DNA of 64,000 nucleotides, from NCBI RefSeq assembly GCF_002355335.1, contig NZ_AP014946.1, positions 4,231,501 to 4,295,500 of the forward strand, written 5' to 3'. This document shows, one piece after another, positions 33,424-41,239 of the stretch. The translations under genes and the position numbers were made by a program. The first letter of the stretch is position 1. Every line of letters starts with the position of its first letter. This DNA comes from Variibacter gotjawalensis (lineage in GTDB: Bacteria; Pseudomonadota; Alphaproteobacteria; Rhizobiales; Xanthobacteraceae). The notes beneath the pieces were generated by a model. That model did not search any database and had not been told where the DNA came from. It saw only the letters and a list, made by a program, of their open reading frames with translations.

Positions 33424-34722
33424 TCACTTCGTCTTCGCGGCAGCCGCGTTCACCAGCGGAGCCGCTTCCTGCAGCTTCTTCGCGATATCTTCGCGCTTGC
33501 CGTTAAGCGCGCCGACAACGCCGTCGTTGTAGGCCTTGTGGATTGCAGGCCATTCCGGCGTGTAGTAAGCGCCAGCGATCACCTGCTTCACCTTGAAGAC
33601 AACTTCGTCGGCGCGGCGGAACAGCGGATCGGTCTCCGTCAGCGTCTTCCAGACTTCCTGGTTCGGCGGCGGACCGCCGGTGGCCTTCCAGAGTTCGATC
33701 TGACCTTCCTTGTCCTGCAGCATCGCGCCGAGCATCTGCTTGGCGACCTGCTTACGCGCATCCGGCACGCCCTTCGGGATCGCCCAGCCCCAGATGTCGT
33801 TCCATGCGACCGGCTCTTTGCGTTCCGGACCGAGCGGCAGGAAGCCGATGTTGATCTTGCCGGAAACCTTCGACTTCTTCGGATCGTTGAATTGGCCGTA
33901 GAGCGTGAGGTCGGCGACCGTGAAGGCCGCGTCGCCGGCCTGGAAGATCGCGTTCGCATCGTTGCGCGTATACGAGATCATCGCGGGCGGGCTGATCTTC
34001 GTTTTATTGATCGCGTCCCACCAATATTCGACGACCTGCTGCGAGCACTTCTCGGCAATCATCGGCTTCCAACCGTTGGGCGCGAGCTTTTTGTTATCGC
34101 GCTCGTAAGCCGGCGCGAGCACGTCGCAGTTATTCGTCCAGTTGGTCCAGAACCAGGTGAACCAGCTGTGGTTCATCGCCATCGAGCCGACGTAGCCCCA
34201 CTTCACCTTGCCGTCCTTCTGCAGCTTCTGCGAGACGGTCGAAAGCTCTTCCCACGTCTTCGGGAGATCCTTTTCGTCGATCAAATCGGTGCGGTAATAG
34301 AAGACACCGAAGGTGTGCGCCATCGGCACGACCGTCGGCTTGCCGTCGTCGTTGAGGAACGCGACGTCGACCGTCTGCTTCTGGATCGAATTCATGCCGG
34401 CGACGTCGTCCGTCGTCGAAAGCCAATTCTTCCACAGCTGGCCCCAGTCGTCGTTGTGCCAGATGATGTCGTATTGCTCGCCGCCCGAAGTCAGCGTCGC
34501 CGTGACCTTCTCCATGAAGATTTCGTAGGCCATCGGAATCTTCACGACGGTGTGGCCGTTCTTGGCGGCCCACTTTTCCATAATGGCGATCGAAGCATCT
34601 TGGATCGGGTGCTTCATGTACCCGATCTTGATTTCAGCCGCAGAAGCGGCGCCGGCACCGAGCACCAAGCTCAAGACGCCTGCGGCAGCAGCAGTACGTA
34701 AATTTCCGGCCCAGTTCGCCAC
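33424..34722 (-). CDS. Family-1 extracellular solute-binding protein (hexuronate-type importer)
   Basis: A 432-residue periplasmic protein with a signal peptide ('LRTAAAAGVLSLVLGAGAASAAEIKIGYMK') and the family-1 fold: 'VTATLTSGGEQYDIIWHNDDWGQL', 'GVFYYRTDLIDEKDLPKTWEEL', 'GDAAFTVADLTLYGQFNDPKKS', 'WNDIWGWAIPKGV'. Residue runs with many Trp fit stacking against a sugar ring. The gene leads a seven-gene run, and this order (binding protein, two permeases, ATPase) with Udh, LacI and lactonase suggests a uronic acid or oligouronate as ligand; this is an inference. Confidence 0.9.
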   Translation of the reverse strand: MANWAGNLRTAAAAGVLSLVLGAGAASAAEIKIGYMKHPIQDASIAIMEKWAAKNGHTVVKIPMAYEIFMEKVTATLTSGGEQYDIIWHNDDWGQLWKNWLSTTDDVAGMNSIQKQTVDVAFLNDDGKPTVVPMAHTFGVFYYRTDLIDEKDLPKTWEELSTVSQKLQKDGKVKWGYVGSMAMNHSWFTWFWTNWTNNCDVLAPAYERDNKKLAPNGWKPMIAEKCSQQVVEYWWDAINKTKISPPAMISYTRNDANAIFQAGDAAFTVADLTLYGQFNDPKKSKVSGKINIGFLPLGPERKEPVAWNDIWGWAIPKGVPDARKQVAKQMLGAMLQDKEGQIELWKATGGPPPNQEVWKTLTETDPLFRRADEVVFKVKQVIAGAYYTPEWPAIHKAYNDGVVGALNGKREDIAKKLQEAAPLVNAAAAKTK

Positions 34723-34769
34723 GTTTCTTCTCCCTGCTTCTTTTTCAAAGCACGATTTTTGGTTCTGTA

Positions 34770-34889
34770 ACGCTATCAGCGTAGGCTTTGCCGCCGACGA
34801 CAGTCAAGCTCGCCGCGCACATCGAAACTCGCTGTGCCACAATGTGTTTTGCGATTTTCGACAATCAAAAGAGAGTGTAATTTTTACAC
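34770..34889. promoter_or_regulatory. Two candidate operators in the divergent intergenic region
   Basis: The 239-base gap between the binding-protein gene (left) and the ModA-like gene (right) holds two clear palindromes. ACGCT-ATC-AGCGT is at 34770-34782, near the left gene. GTGTAA-TTT-TTACAC is at 34875-34889, about 73 bases before the right gene. The first could serve the LacI regulator, although its odd-numbered centre is unlike typical LacI sites. The second resembles operators of GntR-type proteins. Neither has been tested. Confidence 0.4.
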
Positions 34890-34961
34890 GTTGACGATGA
34901 ACCGGGTGCTCTTTAGGGGTGAATGCGCACTTCACCACAACGAACAAAGACCGGAGGCAGC

Positions 34962-35681
34962 ATGACCCAAGGCGCTCGCACACTATCGATCATGAGCGGC
35001 TTGGCCGTCGAAGCTGCCCTCAAACAAACGGTGTTTCCGGCCTTCTCCGCCGCGTCCGAAATCGTGCCGCAGCCGATCTTCGAGCCGACGACCGTTCTCA
35101 TGCGCCGCATCAACGAAGGCGAGCGCGCCGACGTCATCATCGCGATCGACTATGCGATGGACGAGCTCGCCGAAAAGAAAATCATCCGCACCGAGACGCG
35201 CGTGCCGATCGCCCGTGCGATCCTTGGCATTGGCGTCAAGAAAGGCGCGCCCCGCCCCGACATCTCGACTGTCGAGAAATTCAAAGCGGCGCTCGTCAAC
35301 GCACGCGGCGTTGCTTATTCGCGCGGCGGCGCCAGCGGCATCTACTTCACGGGACTTCTGGAAAAGCTCGGCATTTCCGACGAGGTGAGCAAGCGCGCCG
35401 TCACGATTCCCGCCGGCTTCACGGCGACGAAAGTCGCGAGCGGCGAAGCGGACCTTGCGATCCAACAGATCAGCGAACTCTTGGCCGTCGACGGCATCGA
35501 CATCGCCGGCGCCTTCCCTGATGAGCTGCAAACCTCGACGGATTTCTACGGCGCGGTTTTCACCGATAGCGCCAACTCCGATGGTGCAGCCGAATTCCTC
35601 AAGCACGCGACATCAAGTTCCGCAGTAGCGGCCTATGAGCGAACCGGCCTGATTTCGCTGGTCACGCCGAACGCCGCGTAA
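34962..35681 (+). CDS. ModA-like binding-protein-fold protein without signal peptide
   Basis: A 239-residue protein starting 'MTQGARTLSIMSGLAVEAALKQTVFPAFSAAS', with a periplasmic-binding type-II fold: 'ERADVIIAIDYAMDELAEKKIIRTETRVPIARAILGIGVKKGAPRPDISTVEKFKAAL', 'GVAYSRGGASGIYFTGLLEKLGI', 'VASGEADLAIQQISELLAVDGIDIAGAFPDELQ'. It is a paralogue of the protein at 312. The start is fixed by GGAGG at about 34951-34955, and no signal peptide can be drawn from any in-frame start. So it is probably cytoplasmic, with a sensor or carrier role. It is followed by a racemase-type gene 20 bases on. Confidence 0.75.
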   Translation: MTQGARTLSIMSGLAVEAALKQTVFPAFSAASEIVPQPIFEPTTVLMRRINEGERADVIIAIDYAMDELAEKKIIRTETRVPIARAILGIGVKKGAPRPDISTVEKFKAALVNARGVAYSRGGASGIYFTGLLEKLGISDEVSKRAVTIPAGFTATKVASGEADLAIQQISELLAVDGIDIAGAFPDELQTSTDFYGAVFTDSANSDGAAEFLKHATSSSAVAAYERTGLISLVTPNAA

Positions 35682-35701
35682 GCAGACAGAAGGTCATCGC
35701 C

Positions 35702-36358
35702 ATGCCGTCTCCCCGCATCGTCCTCCTTCACGCAACGCCGGTTGCAGTCGATCCCATTCGCGAAGCCTTCGCGCGCCGCTGGCCCGAAGCCGAGACCGTC
35801 AATCTCCTCGACGACTCACTCAGCGTCGATCGCGCGAGAGAGAGCGAGCTCACCGAGAAGATGATCGAGCGTTTCGTCGCTTTCGGACGCTACGCGCATC
35901 GCATCGGCGCCGACGGCATTCTCATCACGTGCTCGGCGTTCGGACCGGCGATCGATCGGCTGATCGCGGAACTTCCGGTTCCGGTGCTCAAACCCAACGA
36001 AGCGATGTTCCGCGCCGCTATCGCGCAAGGCGAGAACATTGGCATGCTGGCAACGTTTGGGCCTTCGGTCGGCACGATGACGGATGAATTCGACGAGTTC
36101 GTTCGCGAGTCGAAGTCGCCCGGCCGGATCACGACGATCCTGGTCGACAAGGCGATGGAACGCCTTCGCGCGGGCGACGCCGACACGCACAACACGCTGA
36201 TCGCGGCGCGCGCGCCGGAACTGAGCACGATGGACGCGATCATGCTGGCGCATTTCTCGACGTCACGCGCCGCCGAAGCCGTGCGCGCGTCCGTGAAGGT
36301 GCCGGTGCTCACCGCGCCGGATGCCGCCGTCGATCGTATGAAGCAGCTGATCGTGTGA
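35702..36358 (+). CDS. Aspartate/glutamate racemase-family protein
   Basis: A 218-residue protein of the Asp/Glu/hydantoin racemase superfamily. The first catalytic cysteine is in 'ADGILITCSAFGPAIDRLI' (Cys77), and 'GENIGMLATFGPSVGTM' forms the phosphate-like loop. The second catalytic cysteine expected near residue 180-190 (as in L-G-C-T-H) is replaced in 'MDAIMLAHFSTSRAAEAV'. A one-cysteine active site points away from a racemase towards a decarboxylase- or isomerase-like reaction. It is 20 bases after the ModA-like gene, and a tRNA follows on the other strand. Confidence 0.8.
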   Translation: MPSPRIVLLHATPVAVDPIREAFARRWPEAETVNLLDDSLSVDRARESELTEKMIERFVAFGRYAHRIGADGILITCSAFGPAIDRLIAELPVPVLKPNEAMFRAAIAQGENIGMLATFGPSVGTMTDEFDEFVRESKSPGRITTILVDKAMERLRAGDADTHNTLIAARAPELSTMDAIMLAHFSTSRAAEAVRASVKVPVLTAPDAAVDRMKQLIV

Positions 36359-36371
36359 TATGAGGGGAAAA

Positions 36372-36446
36372 TGGCGCTCCCTAGGGGAATCGAACCCCTG
36401 TTTCAGCCTTGAGAGGGCCGCGTCCTAACCGCTAGACGAAGGGAGC
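36372..36446 (-). tRNA. tRNA-Glu (anticodon CTC), with encoded CCA
   Basis: Read on the minus strand, acceptor GCTCCCT (from 36446) pairs with AGGGAGC ending at 36376. The anticodon stem CGGCC/GGCTG closes the loop CT-CTC-AA, giving anticodon CTC (codon GAG, Glu). The T-arm is CAGGGG-TTCGATT-CCCCTA. The discriminator base is G and CCA is encoded at 36374-36372. All parts pair as expected, so the gene looks intact. It stands alone between the racemase-family gene and the EEP-family gene. Confidence 0.95.
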
Positions 36447-36490
36447 AAGCGCGGGGCAGGAAATAGCCTCGATTGGCCGCCGGTGCAAGG

Positions 36491-37195
36491 CTATTTGGCC
36501 TGCCCCACCGGCAGGCGTATCTCGGCGAAAACCGGCAAATGATCGGAGATCGCGCTGGCGTCCGGATCGGTCCAGCTGCGCCCCAGCGCCTCCCGCGGCC
36601 GGCAATGCAACCGGTCGAGCCGGATGAGCGGAAATCGCGAGGGAAAGGTACGCACCCAGGTGCGCCCTGGCAAAACGCGCTGCATGACGCTGTGGACCCT
36701 CCCGCGCCAGATCCAGTCGTTGAAATCGCCCATCATCACGAGCACAGGCGCAGGCTGTTCGGCGAGCGCAACCAACGTATCCGTCTGCCGCCGCCGCTCA
36801 CCGAACGACAGCCCGAGATGCGTAGCGACAACGCGCACAACCCCGGCCGGAGCTTCGACGTCGGCCTCGATCGCGCGGCGCGGCTCGTTCTTTGCGACCG
36901 AAATGTCGTGGATGCGGATGTTTGTGAGCGGCCAACGGCTGATCAGCAGTTGCCCATAGTCGCCGTCCGCGCCCGTGATCGCTTTCGCCTCCGCGCCGTG
37001 CGGCCCCAGCGCGTTACGCAGAAAGACGAACGGATGCTCCTGCGCCGGCCCAGCGCGGCGTGAGTCGACCTCCTGCAACGCAACAACATCCGGCGCGGCG
37101 CGCTTCAATAATTCGACCACGCGCGTCAGATCGAAACGTCCGTCGCGACCAACCCCGCCATGAATATTCCAGGTCGCAAAACGTATGACGCTCAC
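36491..37195 (-). CDS. Endonuclease/exonuclease/phosphatase family protein
   Basis: A 234-residue EEP-fold protein with the usual motifs in order: 'IRFATWNIHGGVG', 'DVVALQEVDSRR', 'VVATHLGLSFGERRRQ', 'VLVMMGDFNDW', and 'ASAISDHLPVFAEIRLP' with the catalytic Asp-His pair. The start is GTG 37195, whose bases overlap the TGA of the phospholipase-D gene before it. Operon partners of this type act on phospholipid or nucleotide phosphates. With a PLD-VTT protein next to it, a membrane-lipid role is likely, but the substrate is not evident. Confidence 0.88.
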   Translation of the reverse strand: MSVIRFATWNIHGGVGRDGRFDLTRVVELLKRAAPDVVALQEVDSRRAGPAQEHPFVFLRNALGPHGAEAKAITGADGDYGQLLISRWPLTNIRIHDISVAKNEPRRAIEADVEAPAGVVRVVATHLGLSFGERRRQTDTLVALAEQPAPVLVMMGDFNDWIWRGRVHSVMQRVLPGRTWVRTFPSRFPLIRLDRLHCRPREALGRSWTDPDASAISDHLPVFAEIRLPVGQAK

Positions 37196-39354
37196 GAACC
37201 GCGCCTCTGCTTTCGTGATGCGAATATCTGCACACAGATCGACACCGCGATCCATGCGGTGATTGCCAGAAGTAGCGCCGCGACGCTGCCGATCGTCGGC
37301 TCTGAGATGATCTGAAACACCTGATGTCCAAGCAGCGACATCACGACGAGACCCGGCGCCATCCCAAGCAGCGTGCCGAGCACGAAATGCGGCAAGCGAA
37401 CGCTAATTGCGCCGGCTGCGAGATTGACGAACGAATACGGCGCGATCGGAATAATGCGCACAAGCGCGACCGCAACGACACCGCGATCGACGATGCCGCG
37501 CCGGATGCGATCGAGCCGCCCGCCGAGAAGACGCCTTACATAATCTTGCCCGAGCCACGCGCCGATCAGATACAGCACAACGGCGCTTGCGAGCGATCCG
37601 GCCGTCGCATAGGCAAGGCCCACCACCGGCCCGAATGTCGCGGCCGTCACCAGGATCAGCACCGTCACGGGAAATGCGATCAGTCCGCCGGCAACGAATG
37701 CGCCGACAACGACGAATGGCGCCCATACAGAGCCGTTGATCGCCGCAAAGGTCAGTCGCGTTGCTTCGGGGTTCGCATATTTCGACAGCGGCGTGAAATG
37801 CCAGGCAAGCGGCAGAGCCGCCATAGCGAGCACGACCAGCACCAATTTCAGGATCGTAAGCGGCTTCACGCGCGCCAACCAATCGGCGGCTTTGCCGGAC
37901 GACAACTCGGCCGCCAACGGCTGCGGCGGATCCGCGATGCCTTCGATCGCGCCAGCAAGATCATCCGCGTCATCGTCTCCATCGTCGATCGGCTGCAAAG
38001 CGTGCCCGTTTGACGCCGTAGCATCAACAATGCCAACCAGCGACGCTTTCCGCTCGAGCTGCTGCGCAATCGTCTCGGCACCGACGCCGCAATGTTCGCC
38101 GAGCAGCGTATTGCGGACTTTGCGCACAGCCGCGCGCTGCTCGTCGGTCTTCGCGATAAAGACAAGATCGCATTCCGTGTCCGCGCCCATCGAGCGGTTG
38201 TTGAGATTGGCGGAGCCGACCCGCAGTAAGCGATCGTCAACGATGCAAATCTTGGAATGCACCATCGTGTGACCGATCTCCTCGCCGTCGCGCACCTCTG
38301 GACAGACGAAACGCACGCGCGATGAGACACCCGCATCATCGACGATCTTCATGAAGCGAATGCGGCCGTTGAGCATCGAGTTTGCCTCGACCCACGAGCC
38401 ATAACTTTGCGGCGAAACGATCACGACTTCGAGCGCAGGTTTTCGCCGCAAGGTTTCGGCTAGCTTCTCGGCGAACGGCGCGTAGGTGAGAAACTGATTT
38501 TCGATGTAGATCTCGCGTTCGGCGCCATCGAGCATGTCGAGAAACAGCGCCTCGACTTCGCGCACTTCGCGGTGATACGCGCCGATCGGCTGCGTCCGCG
38601 CAATGCCGACATCGATGTCACGCAAGTCCGGCTCAAGGCCACCAGGCCACACGTTGTCTCTGCGCTGCAGCGGCTTCGGAGCTTTCCCGCACGCATCATT
38701 CCATCGTCCGCGTGCGATCTCCGCGATAGCGCGCGCCGCATCGCCATCGACCAACGCCTGCACGTCATGGAATGGACCGTAAGGCCGACCGTCCGGCGTC
38801 ACGCGGCCCGGATGGTGCAGCTTGTGCTCAGGCGTATCCCAACGATGGTTCGTCAAATCGAGGCCGCCCGAAAAAGCGAGCGCGTCGTCGACGACGACGA
38901 TCTTTTGATGTTGAGACGATCCGATCGGCAAACGATTATCGAGGCAGAGTCTGATTTGCTTCGGGAGTTGCCAACGCCAATTCGGAAACAACTCGCGCTC
39001 GAACGCGTAGAGCAGCGAATAGTCCCAAAGCAGAATGTTGATCTGCAGCTCGGGCCGCCGTTTCGTCAGCGCGATCAGGAAATCCGAAAAGGACGCGGGC
39101 AAACCGTCATCTGCCTCGCAGCTTTCGCCAACCAGCCGGCAGCGGCTGTCGATATCCCAACCGATGATGAAAACCGAATGCTTCGCAGCCATCAGTGCGG
39201 CGCGTGCCGCCGCATAGTATGCCGCTGCATCGATCAATATCGCGGCCCGCGGTGCCTTCTCGACGCGCCAGACGTTGCGTCCGGGGCTTGGCACCAGACA
39301 CGCCTCATTGTCCGGCGGCGCGGGAGCGGCGTCGGGCTTCCTCAGCACCTGCAT
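37192..39354 (-). CDS. Phospholipase D / cardiolipin-synthase-like domain fused to a VTT (DedA-like) membrane domain
   Basis: A 720-residue fusion. Residues about 30-480 form two PLD half-sites: 'HQKIVVVDDALAFSGGLDLTNHRWD' and 'HSKICIVDDRLLRVGSANLNNRS', both keeping the H-x-K-x4-D pattern. A low-complexity hinge follows (around 'DDGDDDADDLAGAIEGIADP'). Then come about 200 residues of the VTT type with five or six helices: 'PFVVVGAFVAGGLIAFPVTVLILVTAATFGPVVGLAYATAGSLASAVVLYLIGAWLG'. The family makes or remodels phospholipids such as cardiolipin. It overlaps an EEP-family gene (GTGA), implying a two-gene operon. Confidence 0.9.
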   Translation of the reverse strand: MQVLRKPDAAPAPPDNEACLVPSPGRNVWRVEKAPRAAILIDAAAYYAAARAALMAAKHSVFIIGWDIDSRCRLVGESCEADDGLPASFSDFLIALTKRRPELQINILLWDYSLLYAFERELFPNWRWQLPKQIRLCLDNRLPIGSSQHQKIVVVDDALAFSGGLDLTNHRWDTPEHKLHHPGRVTPDGRPYGPFHDVQALVDGDAARAIAEIARGRWNDACGKAPKPLQRRDNVWPGGLEPDLRDIDVGIARTQPIGAYHREVREVEALFLDMLDGAEREIYIENQFLTYAPFAEKLAETLRRKPALEVVIVSPQSYGSWVEANSMLNGRIRFMKIVDDAGVSSRVRFVCPEVRDGEEIGHTMVHSKICIVDDRLLRVGSANLNNRSMGADTECDLVFIAKTDEQRAAVRKVRNTLLGEHCGVGAETIAQQLERKASLVGIVDATASNGHALQPIDDGDDDADDLAGAIEGIADPPQPLAAELSSGKAADWLARVKPLTILKLVLVVLAMAALPLAWHFTPLSKYANPEATRLTFAAINGSVWAPFVVVGAFVAGGLIAFPVTVLILVTAATFGPVVGLAYATAGSLASAVVLYLIGAWLGQDYVRRLLGGRLDRIRRGIVDRGVVAVALVRIIPIAPYSFVNLAAGAISVRLPHFVLGTLLGMAPGLVVMSLLGHQVFQIISEPTIGSVAALLLAITAWIAVSICVQIFASRKQRRGS

Positions 39355-39442
39355 CGAAGCGTCTTGTCTGATAGCCGGGGCCCATCGTTTCAGTCGATCA
39401 GGACAGAAAACGGAGCCGGTAGCCCTATGGTTCCCTAACCGG

Positions 39443-39778
39443 TTACGGGGCTCCGAGGGACAGCTTGCCACGCGGTTGCAGCGTATAAAGGTCGTAAAGC
39501 AGCACGTCGGTGCGCCCGCCGGCCTCGACCGTGACGGCGATCCGGTCGGCTGAAACCGCCGTCGAAACCACCCGAGCCCCGGCCGGCAACGTGATCGCGG
39601 CCGTTTCGGCCGGCGGTTTGCCGCTTTGGGACACCCGATAGCCGATCAGGATGAAGACGCCCGCGATCGCGAGCCCCGTCAGCGCCATCGAAATTCCCAT
39701 GATGCGCTTAACTTTGCTAAAGACGGCAGCCGCTTGCGGGTCGAGCGGCTCTTCATCCGGCGGCGCAGTTGTAGTCAT
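39443..39778 (-). CDS. Small single-helix membrane protein (alphaproteobacterial hypothetical)
   Basis: A 111-residue protein with one transmembrane helix ('MGISMALTGLAIAGVFILIGYRVSQS') and a C-terminal soluble part rich in beta-strand ('GARVVSTAVSADRIAVTVEAGGRTDVLLYDLYTLQ'). I recognise the type as a small conserved protein found next to rluA-like genes in Rhizobiales, of unknown function. Its start codon overlaps the start codon of the divergent gene (four bases CATG at 39776-39779). Confidence 0.7.
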   Translation of the reverse strand: MTTTAPPDEEPLDPQAAAVFSKVKRIMGISMALTGLAIAGVFILIGYRVSQSGKPPAETAAITLPAGARVVSTAVSADRIAVTVEAGGRTDVLLYDLYTLQPRGKLSLGAP

Positions 39779-40796
39779 GACACTTCCTCATACCGAAACC
39801 ATCACGACCTTCGCCGAGGAGAAGGGTGAGCGGCTCGACATCCTGCTGGCCGGCCGGCTCGACGGTGTCTCGCGCTCGCGCTTGAAGGCTTTGATCCTCG
39901 CCGGCCACGTGATCCACGAAGCCGCCCAAGGGCCGAAGCCATTGACGGACCCCGGGTACCGCATCGCTGGAGGCGAGACAATCGCTATCACGGTGCCGCC
40001 GGCCGAGCCTGCTGCGCCTGAAGGCGAGAACATCCCGCTTAATGTGGTCTACGAAGACGACCAGCTGATCGTCATCGACAAGCCGCGCGGCCTGGTTGTT
40101 CACCCGGCCGCCGGCAATTGGACCGGCACACTGGTGAATGCCTTGATCGCCCATTGCGGCGAAACCCTATCGGGCATCGGCGGCGTGCGGCGGCCCGGCA
40201 TCGTGCACCGCCTCGACAAGGACACGACCGGCTTAATGGTCGTCGCGAAAACCGACAAAGCGCACAAGAAACTCGCGGCTCAATTCGCCGACCACGGCCG
40301 CACCGGGCCGTTGACGCGCGGCTATCTCGCCTTTGTCTGGGGCGCGCCGGACCGGCCGCGCGGCACCGTCGATGCGCCGCTCGATCGTCATCCCCATCAG
40401 CGCGAGAAACAGGCCGTGCGCCAAAGCGGCCGCGAAGCCATCACGCATTGGGAATTGCGCGAAACATACCGAAACGACGACGCCAAGAAGGCCGCATCGG
40501 CTCCCGTAGCCTCGCTCATCGCCTGCAAGCTCGAGACAGGGCGGACGCACCAAATCCGCGTCCACATGGCGCATGTCGGCCATCCGTTGCTTGGCGATGA
40601 GACCTACGGCACCGGCTTCAAGACGAAGATCGCAAAGCTCCCCGAAGCCGCGCAAACCGCACTCGGATCGCTCGGCCGTCAGGCCTTGCACGCCTATCTG
40701 CTCGGCTTCGAGCACCCGGTCACCGGCGAGCATCTGGAGTTCGAATCGAAGCTCCCGGCCGACCTCGGCCGCTTGCGCGACGGGCTCAAGTCTTAA
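39777..40796 (+). CDS. RluA-family 23S rRNA pseudouridine synthase
   Basis: A 339-residue protein: an N-terminal S4-like RNA-binding region ('GERLDILLAGRLDGVSRSRLKALILAGHVIHEAAQG') and the RluA catalytic domain, 'RPGIVHRLDKDTTGLMVVAKTDKAHKKLAAQF', where the Asp in HRLDKDT is the nucleophile. The C-terminal segment 'CKLETGRTHQIRVHMAHVGHPLLGDETYG' is typical too. It modifies uridines in large-subunit rRNA; which sites (RluC or RluD type) cannot be decided. The start at 39777 gives the usual N-terminal length; the open frame upstream extends over the divergent gene. Confidence 0.9.
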   Translation: MTLPHTETITTFAEEKGERLDILLAGRLDGVSRSRLKALILAGHVIHEAAQGPKPLTDPGYRIAGGETIAITVPPAEPAAPEGENIPLNVVYEDDQLIVIDKPRGLVVHPAAGNWTGTLVNALIAHCGETLSGIGGVRRPGIVHRLDKDTTGLMVVAKTDKAHKKLAAQFADHGRTGPLTRGYLAFVWGAPDRPRGTVDAPLDRHPHQREKQAVRQSGREAITHWELRETYRNDDAKKAASAPVASLIACKLETGRTHQIRVHMAHVGHPLLGDETYGTGFKTKIAKLPEAAQTALGSLGRQALHAYLLGFEHPVTGEHLEFESKLPADLGRLRDGLKS

Positions 40797-41239
40797 AGCC
40801 GGATTCCTAGCTCCAGCGGAGTAACAGACAGCCTGGCTGACGCGTATAGCCTCATGAAGGACGCTGCGCCGACAGGCCGGATTTCTTGTTGTTCGTCCCG
40901 AACCAGCCCGCCTCCACCCGCGATGCACATTCCTGAATGTGTCATCAGCGTAAATGGAATACCGGCGGCCGGCCGAGATAAACTGTGTCAAGACAATGGC
41001 TTAGGTTATCGAGACTTGCGGCCTGATGTCACATCGAGGTAACGCCGATGTAATGTTCGGAGGAACGCTTTTGGTGTATGTTGCGTTCGCGTTCTGATCT
41101 TCGCAGTTGCGAAAGAGGCAGTTGGCACCTGCCGGCCCGCAACACGACAGACGTAACAAAGGCACTGCCGGCTTGAGGGAAGCGGCGGTGTTGAATGCCC
41201 GCCAATCATGGGGGCATCGAACTTAGGAAAGGGCGCTCC
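40797..41239. other. Long noncoding region before rpoH
   Basis: 443 bases with no convincing gene; a 62-codon frame at 40854 has unlike codon use. It holds the EcfG-type promoter at 41062-41087, a GC-rich leader of about 150 bases and a purine-rich ribosome site before the start. A long leader is expected for an rpoH message, whose translation is often controlled by temperature-sensitive structure. I cannot draw that structure with confidence. Confidence 0.6.
41062..41087 (+). promoter_or_regulatory. EcfG (general stress response)-type promoter of rpoH
   Basis: GGAAC (41062-41066), a 17-base spacer, then CGTT (41084-41087). This is an exact fit to the alphaproteobacterial EcfG consensus GGAAC-N16-17-CGTT. 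It lies about 150 bases before the rpoH start. If used, it puts heat-shock sigma under the PhyR-NepR-EcfG system, as reported for an rpoH copy in some rhizobia. Confidence 0.65.

Noticed and set aside
40854-41042. 62-codon frame before rpoH
   Set aside because: Composition and codon use unlike the neighbours, no ribosome site, and the EcfG promoter lies just after it.
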